Of a stretch of 64,000 nt of DNA, positions 25,726-34,257 are shown in pieces. The stretch is taken from the NCBI GenBank assembly GCA_964502525.1, contig CAZCXH010000001.1, forward strand, positions 57,055 through 121,054. The letters run 5' to 3'. This DNA is from DATLYB01 sp964502525 (GTDB taxonomy: Bacteria > Bacteroidota > Bacteroidia > Chitinophagales > CAIOSU01). The notes below the pieces were generated by a model. The model ran no database searches. It saw nothing but the letters and a program-made list of their open reading frames with translations, and was not told the DNA's origin. The position numbers and the translations under genes were made by a program. Position 1 is the first letter of the stretch; every line of letters begins with the position of its first letter.

Positions 25726-26721
25726 TCAAAATACGGTATGGATGAGGAGGCAGGAGATGGCGCCCATCAATGCTGAAGCAGGAATGGTTAAAATCCATGC
25801 AATCAGGATATTTCCGGCTACGCCCCATCTGACTGCCGAAAGGCGCCTGGTCATGCCGGTGCCTATGATGCATCCCGCGATGGTATGGGTGGTACTCACC
25901 GGCACGTGTAAATTCGTGACACCAAACAGCGTGACCGCTCCTGCCGTTTCTGCGCAAAAGCCCTCGAATGGATGCAGTTTCACGATTTTCTGCCCCATGG
26001 TTTTCACTATCCGCCAGCCTCCGAACAATGTGCCCAATCCCATGGCGGTATAGCACAAAAGGGGAACCCATGCAGGCAAGTCGCTTCCTTTGGTGACCTG
26101 TCCCGACAAGACAAGAGCCGCCCATATTATCCCCATTGTTTTCTGCGCGTCATTGCCGCCATGCCCGATGGAAAAAAGCGCGCTTGACACCAACTGCAGG
26201 CGTCTGAAATATTTGTCCACCCGGTAATTAGGCTGATTTTTGAACAGATGCAGCACCACAACAGAAATAAAAAAGGACACCGCCATTCCAATCACCGGGG
26301 CGAGGGGAATGAAGATAATGGCTGTGTAAACCTTGCCGGCATTGATGGCGCCCATTCCTGCCTTGGCAAAAGCCGCGCCTGTAAACCCTCCCAGCAACGC
26401 GTGGGATGAGCTGGAAGGCAACCCTCCCCACCATGTTAAAATATTCCAGGCAATAGCGCCTATCAGTCCGCCCGCCAGCACGGGGTATGTGATGGCGTCT
26501 TCATGAACCATTTTCTTCACGGTATCAGCTACACCATGTTCGGTGAAGATGAAGTAGGCGAGGAAATTGAAAAAAGCAGCCCATATCACCGCATGGAATG
26601 GCGAGAGGACCTGGGTGGAAACGATGGTGGCGATGGAATTGGCGGAATCATGAAATCCATTGATGAAATCAAACAACAGGGCAATGAAGATGATGGCTAT
26701 TAGGACGACTTCCGGATGCAT
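25726..26721 (-). CDS. pit: Low-affinity inorganic phosphate transporter (PiT)
   Basis: Cation-coupled phosphate permease. Family repeats are visible: FINGFHDSANSIATIVST in the first half and FSIGHGGNDAQKTMGIIWA in the second, plus SSSHALLGGFTGAAFAKAG and PVSTTHTIAGCIIGTGMTRR. About ten membrane helices. I start at the ATG at 26721 (MHPEVVLIAIIFIALLFD); the frame runs up to 26793, but that leader is not hydrophobic. First gene of a pit-DUF47 operon. Confidence 0.95.
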   Translation of the reverse strand: MHPEVVLIAIIFIALLFDFINGFHDSANSIATIVSTQVLSPFHAVIWAAFFNFLAYFIFTEHGVADTVKKMVHEDAITYPVLAGGLIGAIAWNILTWWGGLPSSSSHALLGGFTGAAFAKAGMGAINAGKVYTAIIFIPLAPVIGMAVSFFISVVVLHLFKNQPNYRVDKYFRRLQLVSSALFSIGHGGNDAQKTMGIIWAALVLSGQVTKGSDLPAWVPLLCYTAMGLGTLFGGWRIVKTMGQKIVKLHPFEGFCAETAGAVTLFGVTNLHVPVSTTHTIAGCIIGTGMTRRLSAVRWGVAGNILIAWILTIPASALMGAISCLLIHTVF

Positions 26722-26946
26722 GGGGCTGGCTGAAACCGGGAGCGAAGGTAAGGAAGATTGACAAGAAATATCTTTGGGCGATGTCATCAGCAATGGCAGG
26801 AAATCAAAGGCAGGCTATTTCAGGTTTCCGCGTTGCAGTTTACGGTTCAACAGGTTATCCGTGGTCGGTGAAATGGTAATCGGTGCCAATGGACAAACTG
26901 ATTACTGCTCCCCGATTACCTTCCATGGAATAATTAATTCCGGTTG

Positions 26947-27071
26947 TATCCCGAAACAAGTGTAAAAAACGAACTGTGATCGATCCGAAGGACTTCGGAC
27001 TCCTTCGGAGGATATACCATCGGGTGCTATTTGGAAAAAGTTCGGAAACCTGTTTACCGATGTATAGTATA
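26947..27071 (+). repeat. Dispersed repeat family 2, copy 1
   Basis: Begins ATCCCGAAACAAGTGT and runs to GGAAACCTGTTTACCGATG. The same word order occurs at 47063-47158 and, inverted, at 36263-36358. This copy carries an extra palindrome of about 28 bases (CCGAAGGACTTCGGACTCC...) between GTGATCG and GATATACCATC, absent from the others. Lies between pit and the lipocalin-repeat gene. Confidence 0.75.
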
Positions 27072-27077
27072 AAAACT

Positions 27078-29057
27078 TTACCGCTGGATGAAAAATCTTC
27101 GGACCAGAACAGCTTCTGGCGATTCCACCCGGATGAAATAATTTCCTGCGGGATAACTGCTGATGTTGAACACTATTCTCTCCATATCTCCCCTAGCATC
27201 CATCGCTGCCAGCATCCGTCCGATTGCGCTGCATATGCTGATCCGCGATGAAGGATGGCGCTTCAGGTACACGATGATTTGTTCAGATGCCGGGTTGGGG
27301 TAAATATAAACAAGTTCGTCCCCAGGGGAGCCAATTGAGGTTGTGTCATCCGGCAGGCAGTTCTTCAAAAAACCATATACAAAACCGTCAACAAATTCCT
27401 GCTGCGGAAACAGCAACGTGTCTCCCTCGAAGTGGAAATACAAGGGAGGAGAACCGACAATACCGATGCTGTCGAAAATCGGGCACGACAGCAGATAGAA
27501 AGGCAATGCAGTTGTATCGTCAATGCTGCATCTTCCGCTGAATTGCAGAACCGAATCTTCGTATGAGTTGCAAGAGACAGTATGGTTGGTTGAATCCTGC
27601 CCATCCCGGCTGAATTCGATTTTCACGTCACCCGAGGCTGGAGTTACCGGCAAACCGGCAAAGCCGCCAAAATAATGGTCCCATTTCCAGCAGCCATCGA
27701 GGATTTCAATGATGGAATCAATGGTTTCATAATTGGCGGAGTCAGGAGGGCTGACGGTTGTATCTCTCAGGCATGAATCCATTGTGAACGCATACACATA
27801 TCCGTCCACGAATTGCTGCTGAGGGAACAAAAGCGTGTCGCCTTCAAATTCGAAATACAATGGAGGCGAGCCTACTATGCCGATGCTGTCGAAAATGGGA
27901 CATGACAACAAATAAAATGGAAACGCAGTAGTGTCGTCAATGCTGCATCTGCCGCTGAATTGCAAGACAGAATCTTCGTAAGAAGAGCAAGAGATGGTGT
28001 GGTTAGTCGAATCCTGCGCATCCTGGCTGAAATGTATCCGGACATCCTTCCCCGCGGGTGTTGGCGGTATTCCGGGAAAGCCGCCAAAGTAATAATCCCA
28101 TTTCCAGCAGCCCTCCAAAACATCAATGATGGAATCAACCTTTTCATAATCAGAAGTATCAGGCGGGGTTTCGTTCAGGCATGAATCTTTAACAAAATAT
28201 AAATAAGGCGCGTCCACAAGGATCCCCAGATCCCAAATCTTGAGCGTATCGTTGAAATAATAAAAATCAGTCGGGTATTGATCCCGAATGGTTCCGCCTA
28301 TGGCTCCAATCACCGCGCCACGCACATCCTCAACAAAAGAACCGTCATAATCCTGAATGCCGGCTGTGTCCGGAGTGATTGATGTCCGGTCGGTTTTGAT
28401 CAGGGTAGAATCGAGATAGCAGTGATATGTTACAGTATGGTTTGATGAATCCTGCGCATCCTGGCTGAACCTCAAATAAACAGTAGTATCGGCAGGATGC
28501 ATCTGTCCCCACGATTCATAGGCATGAAACAGCCAGCAGCCGGTGAGCAAACCGATGAGGGAGTCAATCGCTGCATATTGCGTGGTATCAGGAGGAACAG
28601 AAACGGTGTCGGCAAGGCACGAATCCCGCGCAAAGACGTAATAGAAATCGTCAGCTATATTAAAATGCGTGAATTCAATCGAGTCGTTGTAGAATCTAAC
28701 ATTGATTGGAGGATATGCTCCTGCCAATGCGCCCAAAACATCCGGAGAGAGCGTAAACCAAGAAGCATAGTTGGTGTCAATGCCCATGGCTGCCCGTCCG
28801 GAATCCGCAAGCAGCGAATCAACATAAGTCCGGTAGGAAACGGTTTGATTGGCTGAATCCAGCGCATCACGGTTAAACCTGAGCATCACATTGTCCCATG
28901 GCGTTTGCGGTGGAAGCCAGGCAAAGCCTCCATAATAATGATCCCAGCGCCAGCAGCCGGTGATGAGATTGCCGATTGAATCCAACTGATTGGCGGGCGC
29001 CCGCCCGAAACTGAGTTGACTGGCAAATAAGATGAGTATATGGAAAAACCTTTTCAC
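27078..29057 (-). CDS. Secreted protein with four lipocalin-like repeats and T9SS sorting tail
   Basis: 659 residues: signal peptide (1-19), then four tandem domains of about 125 residues at roughly 24-148, 161-293, 304-430 and 443-568, then a T9SS type A sorting domain (581-659: YIYPNPASEQIIVYL ... GNYFIRVE). Each repeat starts IDSxxxxLxGCWxW, has an RFxxDAQDSxNxTV strand and a DTLxxP/W strand, and ends near a Cys (DSCL). Spacing and GCW resemble lipocalin-like folds. Repeats 3 and 4 are nearly identical (both contain FYLLSCPIFDSIGIVGSPPL), indicating recent duplication. The ligand is unknown, the lipocalin relation is inference. Confidence 0.8.
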   Translation of the reverse strand: MKRFFHILILFASQLSFGRAPANQLDSIGNLITGCWRWDHYYGGFAWLPPQTPWDNVMLRFNRDALDSANQTVSYRTYVDSLLADSGRAAMGIDTNYASWFTLSPDVLGALAGAYPPINVRFYNDSIEFTHFNIADDFYYVFARDSCLADTVSVPPDTTQYAAIDSLIGLLTGCWLFHAYESWGQMHPADTTVYLRFSQDAQDSSNHTVTYHCYLDSTLIKTDRTSITPDTAGIQDYDGSFVEDVRGAVIGAIGGTIRDQYPTDFYYFNDTLKIWDLGILVDAPYLYFVKDSCLNETPPDTSDYEKVDSIIDVLEGCWKWDYYFGGFPGIPPTPAGKDVRIHFSQDAQDSTNHTISCSSYEDSVLQFSGRCSIDDTTAFPFYLLSCPIFDSIGIVGSPPLYFEFEGDTLLFPQQQFVDGYVYAFTMDSCLRDTTVSPPDSANYETIDSIIEILDGCWKWDHYFGGFAGLPVTPASGDVKIEFSRDGQDSTNHTVSCNSYEDSVLQFSGRCSIDDTTALPFYLLSCPIFDSIGIVGSPPLYFHFEGDTLLFPQQEFVDGFVYGFLKNCLPDDTTSIGSPGDELVYIYPNPASEQIIVYLKRHPSSRISICSAIGRMLAAMDARGDMERIVFNISSYPAGNYFIRVESPEAVLVRRFFIQR

Positions 29058-29122
29058 TTGATTCGAGATTGAAACTTAAGAAAAATATGGTTTAAATGAT
29101 TACGCCTTAAAACCTAAAGTCG

Positions 29123-29154
29123 TTGCCTGCATTTATTTGTATCCGGTAAATTTG
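29123..29154 (+). promoter_or_regulatory. Candidate Bacteroidota sigma-A promoter
   Basis: TTG at 29123-29125, 21-base spacer, TAAATTTG at 29147-29154: a match to the TTG / TAnnTTTG consensus at allowed spacing. The ATG of the TPR lipoprotein begins ten bases after the -7 box, so the transcript would have almost no leader. Confidence 0.5.
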
Positions 29155-29163
29155 CTTCATTTA

Positions 29164-30201
29164 ATGCTTAAAACAAAAACTGTTGTTTTCCTTTTCCTGC
29201 TGGCGATAGCTTCCTGTTTTCTGATAGCAAGCTGCAGGGAAAAAGATAAGGAAGAAAAACAGGAAAAGCAATCGCCCCCTTCCGAATTCGACCAGATTCC
29301 GCTCATCCAAAATCTGACTGCTAAAATTTCTGAAGAGCCCAATGACCCGGAATTGCACTTCGCCCGTGGAAAAGCCTACATGGAATTAGGCAATCACATC
29401 AACGCCATGAAAGACATCCATGAAGCCATCCGGCTGGATTCCACTGAAGGCAAATATTATATCATGCTCAGCGGGATCTATTTTTCAAAACAGGAATATA
29501 CCCGCGCCATCACTGCGCTGGAGGCAGGGCGCAAAAATGCCCCGGATAACATTGACCTCATGCTTGAGCTTGCGAGATATCAATTGTATGTCGGTGAACG
29601 GGAGAAAAGCATCCAACTGCTCGATGATGTTTTGCGGAAAAATGTTTCTAATGCCGAGGCATATTTTTTAAAAGGCATGATCTTCAAGGAAATCGGTGAC
29701 ACTGCAAAAGCCATCTCGAATTTTCAGACCTCAGTGGAGCAAAATCCGAAATATTATAAATCATACATGCAGTTGGGTTTGCTGCTCACGAAAAAGAAAA
29801 ACAAGCTTGCGCTTGACTATCTGAACAACGCGCTGAGAATTGACCCTTCGGGCTATGAGGCGAGATACGCCATCGCCATGTATCACCAGGAAATGAAAGA
29901 GAATGAGAAAGCAATTGAGCTCTATAACCAGATGATTGTGGATTTCCCGCAGGAGAAGGATGCCTACTACAACATCGGCTATATTCATTTTCAAATGGAC
30001 TCCATTGACCGTGCCTCCCGGGATTTTAACAGGGCCATCGCAGTTGCCCCCGATTATGCCGATGCCTACTACATGATCGGGTTGTGCGCGGAAGTGAAAA
30101 AGGACTTCAGCAATGCCAGGCGCTACTACCACCAGGCGTTAAAGCTGAATCCGAAGCATGCGCTTGCTTCAGCCGGGGTGCAAAGAACGGAAGCGGAATA
30201 A
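29164..30201 (+). CDS. TPR-repeat lipoprotein
   Basis: 345 residues from the ATG at 29164: a lipoprotein signal ending LIASCRE, a short charged linker, then about eight tetratricopeptide repeats in uninterrupted series (for example HFARGKAYMELGNHINAMKD, AYYNIGYIHFQMDSIDRASR and AYYMIGLCAEVKKDFSNARR). TPR arrays are protein-binding scaffolds, so it is probably an envelope assembly or adaptor protein. The longest frame begins with a TTG at 29137, inside the likely promoter, so I reject it. The partner is not evident. Confidence 0.9.
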   Translation: MLKTKTVVFLFLLAIASCFLIASCREKDKEEKQEKQSPPSEFDQIPLIQNLTAKISEEPNDPELHFARGKAYMELGNHINAMKDIHEAIRLDSTEGKYYIMLSGIYFSKQEYTRAITALEAGRKNAPDNIDLMLELARYQLYVGEREKSIQLLDDVLRKNVSNAEAYFLKGMIFKEIGDTAKAISNFQTSVEQNPKYYKSYMQLGLLLTKKKNKLALDYLNNALRIDPSGYEARYAIAMYHQEMKENEKAIELYNQMIVDFPQEKDAYYNIGYIHFQMDSIDRASRDFNRAIAVAPDYADAYYMIGLCAEVKKDFSNARRYYHQALKLNPKHALASAGVQRTEAE

Positions 30202-30293
30202 GCAGCCTTGCAACCATGAACTTGTTAATAAGTATCGCTCAAATTCTATTTCCTTTCAATGGAAACTTTCATAAGTTCGATAATTTAATTTGG

Positions 30294-30383
30294 AACAGTT
30301 CTAAAAATTCCACCATTTAGTTCCTCTCCGGAAGGAGAGGCAAGGGGTGAGGCGATAAAAAGAGCAATTTTTTAAACTGTCCT
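30294..30383. repeat. Miniature element family 1 (MITE-like), copy A
   Basis: About 90 bp with terminal inverted repeats: ACAGTTCTAAAAATT at the left, AATTTTTTAAACTGTCC at the right. The interior holds a CTCTCCGGAAGGAGAG hairpin, then AAGGGGTGAGGCGATAAAAA. Other copies are at 46957-47053, 52712-52807 and, interrupted and inverted, 32763-33443. Confidence 0.8.
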
Positions 30384-30406
30384 TCACAAATCCGGCAAAC
30401 CTCGGC

Positions 30407-32032
30407 ATGAATGATGTAGCTTTTTCAAAAAAGAAACGCATCGTTATTATATCACTTCTATTAATAACGGGAATTCTCGGCCTGGTAGCTTCAGGATTTT
30501 TTTTAACCAAAAATGATGAAGCCCTCCCTTCCGGGCGCTTCAACATTATTGTCATCCTGGTTGACGATTTGGAGACAGCATTGACGGAAAGACTGTTGGT
30601 AAACGGATATTTGCCTAATCTGAAAAAATATATTGCAGGCACCGGAGTCACCTTCAGAAACTCTTTTGTCACCACGTCATTATGCTGCCCCTCCAGAGCC
30701 ACTTTATTAACCGGGCAATATTCGCACAATCACAAGGTGCTGAGCAATGAGCTTCCCGAAGGCAGCATTGTGCGCTTAAAAGATTCCAATACGCTTGTAA
30801 CGTGGCTGCATGATGCCGGTTATTGGACGGGATTCGTTGGCAAGTATTTGAGCAAATACGGCTCCGCTCCGGATTCTCCCGCCACCAATCCGCTGAACCC
30901 GAAATACATCCCACCGGGGTGGGATGATTGGAATGCATTAACGAAAAAAACAAAAATGTATAATTATTCCATCAACTCAAACGGTGTTATAAGAGACTAC
31001 AACGATGAACCGGCAGCTTACCAAACTGATGAATTGGCAAGAATATCGGCACAGGCGGTTGCGAAAACCGAGGCAAACGATCTTCAGCCTTTTTTTCTGT
31101 GGATATGCACCCATGCGCCTCACATTGAATCGAGTTATAAGAATCAGAGGCCAGGCTGTGATCAAACCTATTGGAGCGCTTCAATTCCTCCGGCTCCCCG
31201 TCACAAGGGATTGCTTTCCTCATGGAAACTTCCTCAGCCGCCCTCCTTCAATGAGCAAGACATAAGCGACAAGCCTCCCTCTATTTCCAATCAGCCGATG
31301 ATGACCGAAGCGGAGATTTCCTGTGCTGAGCAGCAATATATTGACCGCGCTGAATCCATGCTGGCTGTGGATGATTTAATCGGCACCCTGATCAACGCTT
31401 TGGCAAAAAACGGAGAATTGGAAAATACCGTCCTCATTTTCACGTCAGATAACGGATATTACAACGGAGAACACCGCCTTTTCGGCAAAGTAACGCATTA
31501 CGAAGAAAGCATAAGGGTTCCGCTGTATATGCGAATTCCGGGAATTGCAGAACCGCAAATCATTGAACGCCTGGCAATCAATAATGACCTGGCGCCAACG
31601 ATCACCGAACTGGCAAATGCCCCGGCTCAATTGGCTGTTGACGGCAGATCGCTGATGCCAATCGTTGGAAATCAAAAAGCCGCGCGATGGAGAAAAAGAT
31701 TCCTGGTGGAATTTGACGGCTCTGTTCCGGCTAAATATGCTGATATGCCGTTTTTCACCGGAACCAAAAATTTGCTCTTTGGCCCAAAAACCACAGGCGT
31801 TTCATTTCATGGCGTAAGAACCGATTCAAGTGACACGGCTGCTCCGAATCAGTTCTTTAACATGTACAAGGATGGAAGTGAAGAACATTATGATCTTTCA
31901 TCTGATCCTTATCAGTTGGAAAACAAGCTGTATGATTCTCCTCCCGGGATTCAAAGCGCCACGCTCAGGCAGCATCTGCTAAAACTGAAAGATTGCTGCT
32001 GCGGAAACTGTCAGACCTTCGAGGACGAATAG
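30407..32032 (+). CDS. Membrane-anchored type I sulfatase
   Basis: Hydrolyses sulfate esters on aryl or carbohydrate substrates. A membrane anchor (residues 11-33) precedes the sulfatase fold. Catalytic features: VILVDDLE (metal Asp residues near 53-54), LCCPSRATLLTGQYSHNH with the CxPSR sequon (Cys93 to formylglycine), FVGKYLSKYG, THAPH, and FTSDNGYYNGEHRLFGK (Asp-Asn and Lys). 541 residues. The C-terminus has an unusual cysteine cluster, DCCCGNC. A Cys-type sulfatase needs the formylglycine-generating enzyme or anSME, not seen in this window. Alone on its strand, next to repeats. Confidence 0.92.
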   Translation: MNDVAFSKKKRIVIISLLLITGILGLVASGFFLTKNDEALPSGRFNIIVILVDDLETALTERLLVNGYLPNLKKYIAGTGVTFRNSFVTTSLCCPSRATLLTGQYSHNHKVLSNELPEGSIVRLKDSNTLVTWLHDAGYWTGFVGKYLSKYGSAPDSPATNPLNPKYIPPGWDDWNALTKKTKMYNYSINSNGVIRDYNDEPAAYQTDELARISAQAVAKTEANDLQPFFLWICTHAPHIESSYKNQRPGCDQTYWSASIPPAPRHKGLLSSWKLPQPPSFNEQDISDKPPSISNQPMMTEAEISCAEQQYIDRAESMLAVDDLIGTLINALAKNGELENTVLIFTSDNGYYNGEHRLFGKVTHYEESIRVPLYMRIPGIAEPQIIERLAINNDLAPTITELANAPAQLAVDGRSLMPIVGNQKAARWRKRFLVEFDGSVPAKYADMPFFTGTKNLLFGPKTTGVSFHGVRTDSSDTAAPNQFFNMYKDGSEEHYDLSSDPYQLENKLYDSPPGIQSATLRQHLLKLKDCCCGNCQTFEDE

Positions 32033-32081
32033 CATCATCCCCGTGACGGTTATAACTTAGCGTATGGCAAGGGTTGTAAAA

Positions 32082-32362
32082 GGGTGCACGACAAATTCAA
32101 AGACCGCTGCCGCAGTAAAACAATGTCGCTAACTTTTTATTCAAAGCAATCAGTCCGGACTCCTCCGGTCTGACCGGAGGGCGCGGGTGAGGCTGGATAA
32201 AAGGCAGGTGTTATATAGATGGAATTGCACTTACCCCCCTAGTCCCCCTCAAAGGGGGATGCCTTGCGCGGTAGCAACCTCCCTTGATAGCGAAGCATCC
32301 CGATTCTATCGGGAGGGAGGTTGGAGGGTGACAGATTCAAAGATGCAATTTGTCCTACACCC
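32082..32362. repeat. Dispersed repeat family 3, copy 1 (with internal insertion)
   Basis: Ends are inverted: GGGTGCACGACAAATT at the left and GCAATTTGTCCTACACCC at the right. The left 110 bases match the family 3 copy at 54315-54466 (CCGCTGCCGCAGTAAAACAA and the CCGGTCTGACCGG hairpin). After GGATAAAAGGCAGG about 130 extra bases, including CCCCCTCAAAGGGGG and ATCCCGATTCTATCGGGA hairpins, interrupt the right end. Confidence 0.75.
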
Positions 32363-32450
32363 AAATTCAGGGGATGACCGATGACCGCAAGTATTTCGCT
32401 TTCTTTTTTTACATTTCTTTAACAATCATTAACAGCCAGAACACAACTTT

Positions 32451-32468
32451 TTGGCATGGTGGTTGTTT
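32451..32468 (+). promoter_or_regulatory. Candidate sigma-54 type promoter
   Basis: TTGGCATGGTGGTTGTTT agrees with the sigma-54 consensus TTGGCACG-N4-TTGCTT except at two positions, with the GG and G(C/T) elements correctly spaced. It lies about 45 bases before the ATG of the small gene at 32511. No enhancer-binding-protein gene is nearby. Confidence 0.4.
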
Positions 32469-32510
32469 ATATGGTTGCAGATGATTTGATAACAACTAAA
32501 ACCAACAACC

Positions 32511-32687
32511 ATGTTACAGCTAATGAAAATCCACCGCCTCAACAGCCTCAGAGAGCAATATAAAAAAGTAAAAAGCGAAGCAATGAAGTTTATGACGAAG
32601 GGCGACCTTAAGAATTATCTCAGAAGGCTGACGAAAGCAAACAAGATTCAAAACGAATACATTGAAACATTGAATATGCAGGTTTAG
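32511..32687 (+). CDS. Small helical protein, 58 residues
   Basis: Reads MLQLMKIHRLNSLREQYKKV, then KSEAMKFMTKGDLKNYLRRL, then TKANKIQNEYIETLNMQV. Highly charged, with Leu/Ile/Met spacing that suggests one or two amphipathic helices. A clear intrinsic terminator follows 23 bases after the stop, and a sigma-54-like site precedes it, so this is a complete transcription unit in an otherwise repeat-filled region. No family recognised with confidence; the size and helix pattern are like small stress-linked proteins of Bacteroidota, which is only a resemblance. Confidence 0.7.
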   Translation: MLQLMKIHRLNSLREQYKKVKSEAMKFMTKGDLKNYLRRLTKANKIQNEYIETLNMQV

Positions 32688-32709
32688 AAAGAATCCTTTT
32701 CATGACCGG

Positions 32710-32749
32710 AAGCCGTCTCTTTTATGGGTGGGAGACGGCTTTTTTTTTT
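32710..32749 (+). terminator. Intrinsic terminator of the 58-residue gene
   Basis: Stem AAGCCGTCTC / GAGACGGCTT (10 bp) followed directly by a run of nine or more T. Strong rho-independent terminator. Confidence 0.92.
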
Positions 32750-32816
32750 GTGGGATAATTAAGGGCTGTTCTAAAATTGCTCTTTTTATTGCCTCACCCC
32801 TTCTCTCTCCAGAAGG

Positions 32817-33398
32817 CTTACCTATGCACACATCTTTTTAGAAATATCAGAGGGCAAGGGTTTTATCCAGCCTTCGTCTCAGCCTCACCCCTCCGAAGGA
32901 GTCCGGAGTCCTTCGGACCGCTCCCCGAATAAGAGCAGAGCTGTTTCATTCTCCTTGAAAGAAAATGTGCCGTAGGCACAACAGGTTGTTAGAAAAAGAA
33001 TTATCCGCCACAACCTGAGTGCCGTCAGGCACATAACGTTATCCGGATCATTGAGCATCATGAATGTTACAGCTTAAAAAACCAAGGATAACCTGTCGTG
33101 CCTGACGGCACTTGGTTTTCACATTCGCTATCTTTTCTAACAACTTTTCGTGCCTATGGCACTTTGTTGACCATCAGATTGAAAACGAGAATGAAACAGC
33201 CCTGCGAATGAGAGAGGGTGTCCGGGCCATCTGGCGCTGAGCAGGAATCAGCAATTTTTTTTGCGGGATAAGGAAATCAGTCCGGACACCTTCTCCCTGC
33301 CCGTCCGGCAGGCGGGCTTTGGAGAAGGGCGGGATGAGGCTTGCCCGGCAAGGATGAGGGCTATTATTACACCAAAATTAAATGTGTGCATAGACAAG
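32817..33398. mobile_element. 582-bp non-coding element with terminal inverted repeats and 10-bp target duplication
   Basis: Ends CTTACCTATGCACACAT and (reverse complement) CTTGTCTATGCACACAT match at 15 of 17 positions. It is flanked by the direct repeat CTCCAGAAGG. No transposase frame: the inside is a set of nested inverted repeats and family-3-like hairpin text (TCCGGAGTCCTTCGGACC; AAGGCTGGATAAAA on the opposite strand). It looks like a non-autonomous element mobilised in trans, inserted into an older miniature element. Confidence 0.75.
32935..33205. repeat. 271-bp nested inverted-repeat core
   Basis: Outer arms GCAGAGCTGTTTCATTCTC (32935-32953) and GAGAATGAAACAGCCCTGC (33187-33205) match at 18 of 19. 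Inside are a second pair (GTGCCGTAGGCAC...GGTTGTTAGAAAAAG near 32967-32998 against 33132-33162) and a third pair (AGTGCCGTCAGGCAC...GTTATCC near 33017-33044 against 33086-33111). The whole could fold as one long branched hairpin. Confidence 0.75.
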
Positions 33399-33547
33399 CT
33401 CCAGAAGGAGAGGGAGTAAGTGGTAGAATTTTTAGAACTGCCCTTCATTTGATTTCATGATCTTCAAACAATCATAGCCGTCTTTGACATCCATAAGCGC
33501 AGATCCTATCAAAACCTCCATAATAAGGTCGTGCCTTTGGAACTTTG

Positions 33548-33688
33548 ATGCCATTAGGTTTTCATTATTGCGATGAACCGAAGAAGCAAATACTTCAAAG
33601 AATCCGTACACAATTTGCCCTCGATGAAGTGTGCGAACATCGGGGATATATGCCCGGCTTCAAAGGCGTCAAATCAATCAGTAGATAA
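33548..33688 (+). CDS. Possible small ORF or gene remnant, 46 residues
   Basis: From ATG 33548 the frame reads MPLGFHYCDEPKKQILQRI, RTQFALDEVCEHRGYMPGFK, GVKSISR. Composition looks protein-like, but the frame is short, has stops directly upstream, and has no recognised homologue. It may be the tail of a decayed gene. The rest of 33444-33728 holds nothing I can support. Confidence 0.25.
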   Translation: MPLGFHYCDEPKKQILQRIRTQFALDEVCEHRGYMPGFKGVKSISR

Positions 33689-33728
33689 TCCCCCAACATT
33701 TAATGCCCTAAAATCTTAATTTCACGCC

Positions 33729-34247
33729 ATGTCCAACGAACAAGTCAACATCAACCAATCCGTAGCTATCCTCATTGACGGCAACAATATCGAGCGCAGC
33801 CTGCACACGCTGGTCGGCAAAACCAACGTGATGCTGAACTTCGACACGGTCATTCCTCGCGTGTTAGTGAACAGAGGATTGAACCGTCTCATCTATTTCC
33901 GGGAAGGTCAAAATATTTCTTCAAAACTTGCGGAACGCCTTCATGCCAATTATCATGGCTCGGTTTTTCCCTGCCATAAATCTGCTGATATTCCCTTGTC
34001 AATCCGGGCCACGCAAATCGCACAGAAGGTGGATACCATCATCATTTTTTCCGGTGACTCGGATTATGTCGAACTGGTGCGCCACCTGAAATCGGAGGGT
34101 GTGCGGGTGGAAATCGCAGCGGTGGAAGAGTCAACAGCAGCCATCCTGAAGGAAGAGGCCGATCACTTTTTTCCGATCACCAAGGAAGATTGTTTTATCT
34201 ACACACCGCCTTCGCACAAAGGAGAGCAAAAGCGCAGGAACCGGTGA
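33729..34247 (+). CDS. NYN-domain (LabA/PIN-like) ribonuclease
   Basis: PIN-like fold of the NYN family, predicted metal-dependent RNase. Acidic motifs are in place: AILIDGNNIERSL (first Asp), IPLSIRATQIAQKVDTIIIF with FSGDSDYVELVRHL (the catalytic Asp pair), and GVRVEIAAVEES. 172 residues, cytoplasmic. The basic C-terminal tail (EQKRRNR) may help RNA binding. It is monocistronic and converges with the adhesin gene, leaving ten bases. The RNA target is unknown. Confidence 0.88.
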   Translation: MSNEQVNINQSVAILIDGNNIERSLHTLVGKTNVMLNFDTVIPRVLVNRGLNRLIYFREGQNISSKLAERLHANYHGSVFPCHKSADIPLSIRATQIAQKVDTIIIFSGDSDYVELVRHLKSEGVRVEIAAVEESTAAILKEEADHFFPITKEDCFIYTPPSHKGEQKRRNR

Positions 34248-34257
34248 GATAATGCTC

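Larger units (their letters stand above)
32763..33443. mobile_element. Family 1 miniature element, copy D, split by a 582-bp insertion
   Basis: Left half (32763-32816, GGGCTGTTCTAAAATTGC...CTCCAGAAGG) and right half (33399-33443, CTCCAGAAGGAGAGGG...TTTTTAGAACTGCCC) together reconstruct a 99-bp family 1 element in inverted orientation. CTCCAGAAGG occurs on both sides of the insert as a 10-bp direct repeat, the expected target duplication. Confidence 0.8.

Noticed and set aside
32187..32384. Coding frame in the repeat region
   Set aside because: It is a translation of family 3 repeat text and hairpins.
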